7,968 nt of DNA from UPXZ01 sp035402725 (GCA_035402725.1 DAONDU010000120.1:1-7968), one strand, 5' to 3'; positions 1-7,910 are shown, counted from the first letter of the stretch. Made by a program: numbers and translations. Notes: generated by a model not told the origin, from the sequence alone.

Positions 1-26
1 TAAATTTCATTTCGGAAATTGGTTTA

Positions 27-58
27 CAAAGATAATATAATTTTACTTATAAGTGAAA
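27..58 (-). promoter_or_regulatory. Bacteroidota-type promoter reading leftward out of the window
   Basis: On the minus strand TATCTTTG (34-27) fits the Bacteroidota -7 box TAnnTTTG exactly. Twenty bases upstream TTTC (58-55) is one base off the -33 TTTG box. Transcription would start near base 20 and run to the left. An ATG at 10-8 could be a near-leaderless start (ATGAAATTTA), but too little is visible to call a gene. The promoter implies that another gene follows on the minus strand, separate from the defence operon. Confidence 0.5.
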
Positions 59-60
59 TT
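39..60. promoter_or_regulatory. Palindromic candidate operator within the promoter spacer
   Basis: The 22 bases form a palindrome with 10 of 11 base pairs matching. The core ACTTATAAGT (45-54) is perfect, and the arms are AATTTT and GAAATT with one mismatch (44/55). It fills most of the spacer between the -33-like and -7 elements, where a bound dimeric repressor would block RNA polymerase. The region is A+T-rich, which raises the chance of accidental symmetry. Confidence 0.4.
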
Positions 61-169
61 TATTTGTTATTTTCTACATTTCATTCGGTATTGCAAACTG
101 CCTGCATTTCTTTTTCGGTACAAATTTTATTAATCCGTTTAGCTGCTCCTATTCTCCATTTAGAGTCTG

Positions 170-196
170 TCCCGATTTATCGGTAATTTATCGGGA
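170..196. repeat. Inverted repeat with nested 8-base direct repeats
   Basis: TCCCGAT (170-176) and ATCGGGA (190-196) are perfect inverted repeats with a 13-base loop. Inside this, TTTATCGG occurs twice (176-183 and 187-194) at an 11-base period. On the plus strand the hairpin is followed by TTTT, so it could be a rightward terminator. On the minus strand no T tract follows. It may instead be part of an intergenic repeat or a protein-binding site. Confidence 0.45.
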
Positions 197-210
197 TTTT
201 ACCACACGTT

Positions 211-229
211 AAAAACTTTCGGTAAAAGT
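211..229 (-). terminator. Weak terminator-like hairpin after the HEPN gene
   Basis: On the minus strand ACTTT (229-225), loop TACCG, and AAAGT (219-215) form a 5-base stem followed by TTTT (214-211), about 30 bases past the HEPN stop. Upstream A residues can pair with the T tract and lengthen it. On the plus strand the same stem is followed by a run of nine T (232-240), so it could act in both directions. The stem is short and mostly A-T. Confidence 0.35.
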
Positions 230-259
230 GATTTTTTTTTATTTTTAATTTTCTCGATA

Positions 260-1033
260 TCAGTTCAATTTTTGAAATTCTTCAAAGAGAGAATATACAA
301 ATTCATCAACATGTTCTATTAATTCATATAACTGACTATTGCTTATTACATGCAAAATAGATTGGTCTTTTGATTTCCCATTTCTGTGGACGATATCGTG
401 TCGTATTTGCAAATTGTCTTTAATAAATTCATATTTTGGAAAATTAATTCCAAAAGTTCCTTCAAATAACGGTTGTATAATATCTAATTTATGATATACT
501 GTGTTTTCAACAGCATTTATTATCTTCAGGTCAACTTCTTCTGAAAATATCTCTTCTTTCAAATTCGATTTTGATTTGAGATACCCCTCTTTGTATTTTT
601 GACTTTTCATTACATAATGACCACATATATCCTGCAGAAATACTTCCAAAGCAGAATAGACACTTGCAAATAAAAGTTTATTCAACAAGCGTTTATTCAT
701 TTCCTCAACATTCATTTTTGATAAAGCAACTATATCATCAATTGCTCTGTCGTACCTGTCGATATAGTGATAACGGCTCTTAAATCCTCCACCTTCTTCA
801 AAAGCAGTTGCTCCGCCTGAAGCATAATAATAGGTATCTTCGGAGGTTTCTGTAGCATCTTCGATTGTAAAATCACCATCTATAATTTTATCGATTTTAT
901 CAAATTCATTTTCCTCGTAGTAACATCCAATATCCAAAATCTCTTTTTGAATTTTATTTTTGATAAAGATATTGCCTCTGATGAAAACTACTTTACCGGG
1001 TATTTTATAGTGTTCCCTTACATCCATACTCAT
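260..1033 (-). CDS. HEPN-domain protein (predicted RNase), MAE_28990/MAE_18760-like
   Basis: This is a 257-residue soluble protein without a signal peptide or membrane segment. A C-terminal helical region carries RHDIVH (211-216), the Rx4H motif of catalytically active HEPN RNases with a polar residue after the arginine. Helices near 110-140 (LLFASVYSALEVFLQDI) match the usual first half of a HEPN bundle. The N-terminal 90 residues are acidic and tyrosine-rich and include a glycine-rich segment (GGATAFEEGGG, 73-83); I cannot assign them. HEPN proteins of this kind are known from defence loci, where they act as RNA-cutting toxins or accessory effectors. The 4-base overlap with the methyltransferase says it is made together with the restriction proteins. 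Assignment to the MAE_28990-like family is from memory of its general look and is less sure than the HEPN call. Alternatives are another HEPN subfamily or a non-catalytic regulatory HEPN. Confidence 0.75.
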   Translation of the reverse strand: MSMDVREHYKIPGKVVFIRGNIFIKNKIQKEILDIGCYYEENEFDKIDKIIDGDFTIEDATETSEDTYYYASGGATAFEEGGGFKSRYHYIDRYDRAIDDIVALSKMNVEEMNKRLLNKLLFASVYSALEVFLQDICGHYVMKSQKYKEGYLKSKSNLKEEIFSEEVDLKIINAVENTVYHKLDIIQPLFEGTFGINFPKYEFIKDNLQIRHDIVHRNGKSKDQSILHVISNSQLYELIEHVDEFVYSLFEEFQKLN

Positions 1034-4000
1034 TCTTCTTCCTCCTCCACATTCAGCTCACTCCCCATTCTATACTTGATATCGTAGTTGATAATAAAAT
1101 CCAACTCCTCTTCCGTAAAACCGTAATGTTTGGCTAACACTTTGTCGATTTCGTCAATGATGGGTTTGGATTTTTTAATTAAGAAATGTTGTTTTTCCAT
1201 AACAAAGTCTCTACCTTTTTTAGAATAACTACGAACTACGATATGGCTATTTTTCTGATAATCATCTTGTATTTTCTTTCCAAAATTTGATAAATTTTCT
1301 ATTGTATTTTTATCCATTGTCTCTAAATCAATTAGAAAATTAAAATCCCTACTATTCATAACTTGGCAACTAGCCCATGTTATGTAATGTAAAAAATATA
1401 ATGAAGAAGAAAAAAGTGATATTAAGGCATATTTATTATTTCTTTCATGACAATAAACAGGTTTCATCTCTCCTGTTTCAATTTGAACACCGTTATCTAG
1501 ATAATGTGGGGCTTTTTCTAAAATTTTAATCCAGTATTGTACAGCTCTAAAGTAATAGAACTTATGGATTGTTGCTGAATTTGCAAAATAGTTTGTTGCT
1601 GTTTTGCCATTTGAAATATTATTTTGTTTGTTAATTATTGAAAAGTAAATTTCATTTGGAAATTTGGGTATACTACCTTCTTTAAAAACCTTTGTGACAT
1701 CATAATATTTTACATTTTCAAATAAATTTGATCTATAATCACCATACCATTTTTGATACATTGAGGAATTTATTAATTCAGAACTATTTTTTGTTGACAA
1801 AATAATAGCTAGTAACATATCTGCACCTTCAAATAATTTTGATGGTCTCCATGAATAATTACTAATCCAAGTTCTTTTATTTTTGGTTATTATTTTTTGT
1901 AAAGGATTTAACTTATCTGCTGAAATACTGCTATTTGGAACTATCATTCCAAATCTTCCATGAATATTAAGGAGAATAAAAGATCTTTCACAACAAAATG
2001 CATATAAGTTTGAACATGTAAGTGTTTCGTATTTTACCAATTTATATGATGATCTTAATTCAGTGTAAACAACATACGGCGGATTTCCAATAATCACATC
2101 AAATCCACCATTACCCTGTATAATTTCATAAAATTCAGCCAACCAGTGGAAAGGTTGGTGCGAGGCAAGCCAATCGGTATATAACAGGGCATTACCCGTT
2201 ACAGTTGAAGCAAATAATTTTTTATTCAGTTCATTATTCAAGCTGCTGAGACGGGTATTCAGTTGGTTTTTCGCGTCCTTAAAAGCGTCCATATCTTCGT
2301 GTTGTGTAAACTGAATGTCCTTAAAGAGTTTATACGCCCGGGAGGTTTTATCCATTTCTTCCTCTATCTTTTCCTTAAACTCCAGGTTGGCAAACATATC
2401 ACCGTAGGTAAGATCATTGTCCAGTTCCTGTTGGGTGGCATATCCTATCAGCGTATTTCCGCACCGTATGTTGAAGTCGATATCGGGCAGCGGGTCCAGT
2501 CCCAGGTTTTCGGCACGGCGATCCACATCTACCACAGCCACCATTTTCAGGAACAGGCGCAGGCGGGCTATTTCGGTAGCTTCGTGCATAATGTCCACAC
2601 CGTAGAGGTTTCGCAATATAATGCTTTTGTAGATAAAATACTGGATATTGCTCCGGTATTTGTGGTCCATTTCGTCCAGTTGTTCCCGGAACAGCAGATC
2701 ATTCCCGGCGTTGAACTCCTGCATACGTTCTATACATATTTCGTAAAGCGGTTCCAGAATATTCAGCGCTGCAAACAAAANNNNNNNNNNNNNNNNNNNN
2801 NNNNNNNNNNNNNNNNNNNNNNNNNNNNNNNNNNNNNNNNNNNNNNNNNNNNNNNNNNNNNNNNNNNNNNNNNNNNNNNNCGTTCTATACATATTTCGTA
2901 AAGCGGTTCCAGAATATTCAGCGCTGCAAACAAAAAAGCTCCCGAACCGCAGGTAGGGTCGAGAATGGAAATACGGCGCAGTGCTTTGTAGAAGTGCAGA
3001 ATAAACTTATGGTCGGGTATCGTGGCAAGCAAATCCTGCACAAACGAGCGGATATCCAGGTTGTAGGTAATAAAATCGTTGATGTGGGTGATTTCTCCGT
3101 TGGCAATTTTCTGCCGGAGATCGGTACAGCGTTGCCGGCGTTCTACCGTTTCGCGCCATATCTCGGTAGGCAAAGCATGTTTTTCAAAGGCCGGTTCATT
3201 CCAGCGGGCACGGCGTTCCAGCAGGTTGGGTTGCGTGGTATCAATGCCGGCTTCAATATAATCGGGCAAGGGCTCGTCCACTCCTTTTTTCACGGCATCG
3301 TAAATGTATTTATCGCCGCTGTTTTTCAGCATCTGCCACACGTACCCGTTGGGTGCAAAATGCCTTCCGGACGAAGTTTTTGCAACATCATCCATCAGGA
3401 ATGGCAGAATACAGTTTTTACCAATAAATTCCGTAATATCTTCCTTGGTGTAGTAAGCACCCATCTGTGCGCGGTCGTTGATGTATTGCTCGAAAATATA
3501 GCCCAGCACATCGGGGTTGATGTCTTTTCCGGTAGCCGTAATGCGTGTGTCGAGATGCCAGTGCCATTTGTCAAAGAAATCGAACAGATCTTCGAATGCT
3601 TTATCGGGAATATCTATCTCGTTGTAATCTTTTTCCAGCTGATGTTTATCAAACAGTCCACCGTTCAGGTATGGAATGCGTCCGTATTTGATTTCAAAAT
3701 CTCGACTGTGTTGTGGTGAATTCAGTCCCCCGTGAAACAAAACTGTGAGAAACCCTTTGTAAAAAGATCCGAAAAATTGGTCATCACCCTGCTGTTGTTT
3801 TGTCCATGCCAGCTTATTACGCAGGTATTCGGTATCGAAATTCAGAAATCCTTTTTTCTGGATAAAATAACAAAACATCAGGCGGTTGAGCATTACGGAA
3901 GCATACCATTGTCGGTCGCTTTCGGGGCTTATTCCCTCTATAAACCTGACAAACGAATTGTGCTGTTTGCGGAAACCCGTATAGAAATCTTTGGTGATTT

Positions 4001-4472
4001 TTTCAGAATTGACTTCAAAAGCTCCGTGTACTTTGTGCGTTACATCTACAATGTTGGTTTCTTCTTCCAGGCCGAAACTTAAATTAGATACTTTGCTGAA
4101 AAGAAAATCCGCTTTGTCGGCACTCTGATATTCCACCACTACAAGATCTCTTTTCTCCACCGTTTTTACAGGAACCATCCAGAGCTGATGCTCCGAATTT
4201 TCGAGCGTAAAAACAAGAATGTAGTTGTGAAAATATTTACGGAGCTGAAAGTCTATTTTTTTCCGGATGGTATGCTGCGGAAGCTCATCAGTGGAACAAA
4301 CCAGGACTTTAAATCCCTGCTTGTCGGCCACGGGAGTAATTTCGTATTCTACTTCGTCGATACTGATTGGATTTATTCTGTCGGAGGCGTGAACGTGGTT
4401 CCAGCCCAGTTCTATGAAAAAGCCGTTGAAATTCTTTTCGGTGATGTAGTTGTTAAAGTCGTTTCTTCGCAT
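1030..4472 (-). CDS. Eco57I-type N6-adenine DNA methyltransferase (one gene split by an assembly gap)
   Basis: This enzyme is predicted to transfer a methyl group from S-adenosylmethionine to adenine in a specific DNA site. As printed it falls into two frames (start-bearing part 4472-2881, end part 2780-1030) around 100 N. Merging the 55-base duplicate gives one frame of 1095 residues, a usual size for this family. In merged numbering, residues 1-350 form a helical and mixed N-terminal region with YLNGGLF (268-274) and GAYYT (338-342). The SAM-binding motif DPTCGSGAF is at 505-513, a motif II-like LYGVDI near 572-577, CGNTLIG at 619-625, and the catalytic NPPY at 745-748 (bases 2085-2074). 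The region after NPPY is presumably the target-recognition domain and is much richer in A+T than the core. I see no clear PD-(D/E)xK nuclease motif at the N-terminus, so cutting may rest with the helicase-PLD protein upstream. The gene starts 10 bases after that gene's stop. It ends in five glutamates and overlaps the HEPN gene by 4 bases. Confidence 0.9.
1041..1048 (-). promoter_or_regulatory. Shine-Dalgarno-like site for the HEPN gene inside the methyltransferase 3' end
   Basis: GGAGGAGG lies on the minus strand with 7 bases between its last G and the HEPN ATG at 1033. The same bases form the GAG GAG GAA GAA GAA codons of the methyltransferase's polyglutamate tail. The stop TGA and the start ATG share the ATGA at 1033-1030. 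This favours the first of two nearby ATG codons (1033 rather than 1027) and suggests translational coupling. Confidence 0.6.
2726..2780. repeat. Left copy of the 55-base contig-end duplication
   Basis: These 55 bases, from cgttctatac to gcaaacaaaa, are identical to 2881-2935. They encode the stretch just after the SAM-binding motif, ending in LYEICIE. Identity stops exactly at the gap edges. This is an unmerged contig overlap, not a biological repeat. Confidence 0.93.
2781..2880. other. Assembly gap of 100 N
   Basis: Exactly 100 undetermined bases join two contigs inside the methyltransferase gene. The round length indicates a placeholder rather than a measured size. Identical 55-base ends on both sides show that the contigs overlap, so the true gap is most likely minus 55 bases, meaning no sequence is missing. 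Confidence 0.97.
2881..2935. repeat. Right copy of the 55-base contig-end duplication
   Basis: This is the second copy of 2726-2780, starting at the first base after the Ns. A copy length of 55 equals a commonly used k-mer size in de Bruijn graph assemblers, in which adjoining edges share k bases. Deleting one copy and the Ns (155 bases) brings the two halves of the methyltransferase into one frame. Confidence 0.93.
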
Positions 4473-4482
4473 GGTGTGTTTT

Positions 4483-7400
4483 TTAGATATTCCGTAAGCC
4501 CATTGAGCATATAATTTGAGGTTCTTTATTGCGTGTTTCTTCTTCGTCTTTCTTGATGGATAATTCTTCTTCGTTTCTCAGTTCTTTTACCAAATCGACA
4601 ATTTCCATGGCCGAAGTTCCTTTCTTCAGTTGCCGATTGAGCAATATCCGGGCATTTTCTTTCAGGGGATAATTGTAAATATCGTCCATAGCCAGTTTTA
4701 AATCTTCGGTCACGAACAATCCGTTTGCTGTCTCTTTGCAAAATGCTTCGAGTAAGGTATAAATCCGGTATTTCGTACTAAAGCGTTTGCCCAGTGTGCC
4801 GCTTACTTTTATCTCCTGAGAGCTGATCTGGTCGATGGATTTCCCCACCAATTCGTGGTGGTTATCTGTTCTTTCCAGCGCAGGTTCGTGGATAGAGCAA
4901 GCCAGTGCTTTCAGAATAGCACTTTGCGAATAGGTTTTTATTTCACCTTTTTTGTCCATCCACAGCAGCATATCGTTATCGCTTGGCGTTTTAGCATAGG
5001 TTATTACCCCTTCATTTATAGGCTGATCGGTGCTTTTAGTGGAATAAACCACATTGCTCAATGCGGGAATAATCGTTTTCAGTTCGGGATTGGCATCGGT
5101 TGCATTTTTCCAGATTTGATATGCTTTGGAACTTAAATCCACTTCCCCTTCGTCGTCATCATCCAGCACTCCGTTCTTTTCGTTGTATATGTCCATCAGG
5201 TTTTGAGAGTTACCTTCAAAGAAAATTTCATCACTGCCTACCACATCGGCATTTTCATTTATCCTGTCGGTCAGTCTTTGTCGTAAACGAATGATGCGTT
5301 CAACTCCTTCAGCAGGAAAGAATGAATAGCAAAGCACATTTTCTGACTGTTGACCAATACGGTCCACACGTCCGGTTCGTTGTATAAGTCGGATAATTGC
5401 CCAGGGCAAGTCGTAATTAATCACAATGTGAGCATCTTGCAGATTTTGTCCCTCACTCAATACATCGGTAGAAACCACCACTCTTAACTGGTCGTTATCA
5501 GCCGGAACTGGAGTTACCTTATTGCTTACCGGTGAAAATCGTTCAACAATATGAGTAGGATTAGCACTTGCTCCCGTCACACACTCCAGATGAGTAATGC
5601 CGCGTCTTCTGAGTTGAGTATGGATGTATTTTGCAGTATCGGAGTACTGTGTGAAAATGATTATCTTCTCATCCTTGTGTTTTTCGTTTAGCAGTTGGAA
5701 TAATGTATTCAGCTTTTCATCTTTCTTAGCTTTCCATACTCCGCATAATTTTATTATTTCGAGCAGCCTGTCGCAGTCATTCTTCAGCGCTTGTTTCAGG
5801 GTTCGTTTGAAGTATTTACTGTCAAGCCACCTTACATTATTAGAATTTCCGGCAATGGAATTATAGTAATCTCTGGCAACAGAAAGATAATCTTCGGGCG
5901 AGGTTGAGAATGTAAATTGTGCATCATCCGGTTTTTTCACCAACTGCACATTATTGCTTTCGAAGATTTCGTTTTCAATGTCTTCATCTTCCAACAGTTC
6001 ATCCGTAAAATTACTTTCATCACCGATGGGTAACGGCAGTTTATTTTCCAGTGCATAAATGTAAATGGCATTGCGCAATACGTGCCTGTAAAGCGAAATG
6101 AGGTATGAAATCCCGCTGCTGTCCAGTCGTTTGAAAAAATTGGTACGGCAAAATCCCATCATTCGCTGACCGGCACGGCTGAGGTTCTCTATTATTTCCT
6201 TATCTCTCTCCGGCAGTTCGGGGAGTTTATCACTGATGTAATGAATTAATCCATAGCGGGGCAATCTTAATTCAGCCATTTTATCCATCACTTCTTCGGA
6301 ATACAGGCTTTCAAACTGATCTCCCTTCTCAGTCGGGAAAGTAATGGATTTAGGCTGTCTTTCGGGAAAATAGGATTTTGTACCGTCTTTGAATTCTAAA
6401 TACTTCCCACGTTCATCATGCTTTGCATAATTTTCTTTGATAAATGTTCGGGTTCTTCTGATGAGAAAAAGCCGCATCAGCTCCTTCCAGTCATCCGGTT
6501 CATTGCTCCGGCAGAATGCCTTGATACTTCGGATATAATCTTCGTCGTGTTGTTTGGAGAATTCTCTTTCACCACCCAACGAACGAATGTAATTTTCAGG
6601 CTGAATTCCAAGATCGGTATCTTCTTTCAGAAATAATCGTAACTGATTGCCCAAATCAGAAAAATCCATATTATACGGAGTAGCCGTAAGCATCAGCACT
6701 TTGCAATTCTGCAAATTGATCAGCCGCTTTATATTCTGATACCGTTTGCCTTCGCTGTTCCTAAGGTTATGACTTTCATCTATGATTACCAGGTCGTAAT
6801 GGCGAACATTTGCTTCGTCAATCGGTTTGGATAACGAATGTATATCCGCTTTCAAATCATATTCTATCACGTATTTCTTCCACATGGTCTGCAAATTTGC
6901 AGGACACAGAATTAACGTAGAGCAGGAATTGTTTAATTCGTACACCTTAGCAATGGCACAGGCGGTAATCGTTTTGCCAAGTCCCACCACATCGCCTATC
7001 ATGGCGCCATCCCGTCTTTCCAGGTGTCGGGCTGCGAGTTTAACGGCTGTTTCCTGGAAGGGAAACAAGTCCTTTTTAAATTCTCTGGGTAAACTGAATT
7101 CGCTGATGCTGTTTCGTGCTTCCCGGCTCAGATGATACGCCGTTTTCAGATAAATATAATAGGGTGGAATTAGCTTTTCGCTGGCCCAGCTGTTGTCAAT
7201 TATTTCTGCCAATTCTTCGGTAATATCCAAACTCAATCGGTCTTCCCAACGGTCATCAAACCAATTTGCCAGCTTTTCTACATGGTCGCTATCAGTAAAT
7301 CCGGCATTTAATTCACCCTGCCCGTTCAGTCCACCGTAGGTGAGATTGCTGCTGCCCATAATGGCCTGTATCTTATTAAAGTTATCTTCGGGCCGGTGTG

Positions 7401-7860
7401 CCAGATATAACTTTGCATGAAGTGGTTCTTTCAGATACAACTTGATGCACACTCTTTTAGCTTTTAGTTGAGCAGAAAGTCGTCTCAGGTTAACTTCATC
7501 GTAGTTTGTTTGCTTACCAATGATTAACTGCTTTCTAAAATCATCAGCTATTTGCCTTTTGCACAGTTTTACTTCGTCACTGTCCGGGATCTGATTGGTT
7601 TGAGAATTGATATATCTTTTTATTATTTCAATACCAGGCCGTTGCATCCCTATAAGCAGGCGACAGATACGATGAATGTTATCATCATTCTCATAAACAA
7701 AATCTCCATCCAGCGCATCGATTTCGTTTATAATCAATCCCCAACCACGTAAATTAAAATATCCCACACAAAAGTCAACTCTTTTAACCTGTGTGTTGGA
7801 TATTATACCCTTCAGTCCTTCAGTAAACTGGGTACTTATGTTGTCGTATATTTGTGCCAT
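4483..7860 (-). CDS. SNF2-family helicase with N-terminal PLD-type nuclease domain
   Basis: This 1125-residue protein is predicted to be an ATP-driven DNA translocase joined to a nuclease, acting in the cytoplasm on foreign DNA. Residues 1-220 resemble a phospholipase-D nuclease domain with HAKLYL (148-153) and GSSNLT (169-174). The aspartate of the classical HxKx4D motif is not in its usual place. The helicase core has LFPFQ (265-269), Walker A GLGKT (293-297), DESH (361-364), TAT (392-394), IIIFTQYS (733-740), STDVLSEGQNLQ (797-808) and QRTGRVDRIGQ (827-837). All key ATPase residues are present, so the motor looks active. About 330 residues separate motifs III and IV, including an acidic stretch at 619-635. 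The C-terminal 250 residues have no motif I recognise. The start is the first ATG after an in-frame TAA. The stop lies 10 bases before the methyltransferase start. It resembles helicases paired with adenine methyltransferases in restriction and DISARM-like systems; the exact system is inferred. Confidence 0.92.
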   Translation of the reverse strand: MAQIYDNISTQFTEGLKGIISNTQVKRVDFCVGYFNLRGWGLIINEIDALDGDFVYENDDNIHRICRLLIGMQRPGIEIIKRYINSQTNQIPDSDEVKLCKRQIADDFRKQLIIGKQTNYDEVNLRRLSAQLKAKRVCIKLYLKEPLHAKLYLAHRPEDNFNKIQAIMGSSNLTYGGLNGQGELNAGFTDSDHVEKLANWFDDRWEDRLSLDITEELAEIIDNSWASEKLIPPYYIYLKTAYHLSREARNSISEFSLPREFKKDLFPFQETAVKLAARHLERRDGAMIGDVVGLGKTITACAIAKVYELNNSCSTLILCPANLQTMWKKYVIEYDLKADIHSLSKPIDEANVRHYDLVIIDESHNLRNSEGKRYQNIKRLINLQNCKVLMLTATPYNMDFSDLGNQLRLFLKEDTDLGIQPENYIRSLGGEREFSKQHDEDYIRSIKAFCRSNEPDDWKELMRLFLIRRTRTFIKENYAKHDERGKYLEFKDGTKSYFPERQPKSITFPTEKGDQFESLYSEEVMDKMAELRLPRYGLIHYISDKLPELPERDKEIIENLSRAGQRMMGFCRTNFFKRLDSSGISYLISLYRHVLRNAIYIYALENKLPLPIGDESNFTDELLEDEDIENEIFESNNVQLVKKPDDAQFTFSTSPEDYLSVARDYYNSIAGNSNNVRWLDSKYFKRTLKQALKNDCDRLLEIIKLCGVWKAKKDEKLNTLFQLLNEKHKDEKIIIFTQYSDTAKYIHTQLRRRGITHLECVTGASANPTHIVERFSPVSNKVTPVPADNDQLRVVVSTDVLSEGQNLQDAHIVINYDLPWAIIRLIQRTGRVDRIGQQSENVLCYSFFPAEGVERIIRLRQRLTDRINENADVVGSDEIFFEGNSQNLMDIYNEKNGVLDDDDEGEVDLSSKAYQIWKNATDANPELKTIIPALSNVVYSTKSTDQPINEGVITYAKTPSDNDMLLWMDKKGEIKTYSQSAILKALACSIHEPALERTDNHHELVGKSIDQISSQEIKVSGTLGKRFSTKYRIYTLLEAFCKETANGLFVTEDLKLAMDDIYNYPLKENARILLNRQLKKGTSAMEIVDLVKELRNEEELSIKKDEEETRNKEPQIICSMGLRNI

Positions 7861-7910
7861 ATAATATTATCTGTTTGTTCTTACTTGTTTTCCTCTTTAT
7901 ATTCTTTTAC
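7861..7910 (-). promoter_or_regulatory. A-rich leader before the helicase start codon
   Basis: This 50-base spacer is rich in A (AAGAACAAACAG about 11 bases before the ATG) and has no strong Shine-Dalgarno sequence beside the start, as is common in Bacteroidota. An in-frame TAA at 7869-7867 lies just upstream of the ATG at 7860-7858, so the start cannot extend further. I found no TAnnTTTG promoter box here. Either the promoter lies beyond the right edge or the operon is entered from an upstream gene. Confidence 0.35.

Noticed and set aside
1..10. Start of a new gene at ATG 10-8 on the minus strand
   Set aside because: Only three codons are visible, so coding cannot be judged. It is mentioned only as a possible start for the leftward promoter.
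232..250. T-rich run as a strong rightward terminator for a plus-strand gene
   Set aside because: No plus-strand gene was found to its left in the window and the preceding stem is only five mostly A-T pairs. It is kept only as part of the weak terminator call.
2726..2935. 55-base direct repeat as a mobile-element target site or recombination site
   Set aside because: The copies end exactly at the edges of the N run and lie inside a conserved coding motif. An assembly overlap explains them fully.
1030..4472. Methyltransferase as a frameshifted pseudogene or as two separate genes
   Set aside because: The frame change coincides with the 100 N and the 55-base duplicated contig ends. Collapsing them gives one clean frame, so there is no biological break.
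2263..4514. Several long plus-strand open frames (for example 2994-3719, 3732-4082 and 4188-4514)
   Set aside because: They lie antisense to a strongly supported methyltransferase gene, show no recognisable motif, and have the composition expected of shadow frames.
4526..7752. Open frames on both strands within the helicase gene (such as 4855-5136 and 6827-7135)
   Set aside because: The helicase frame carries conserved motifs throughout; the others are out of frame or antisense without motifs or start signals.
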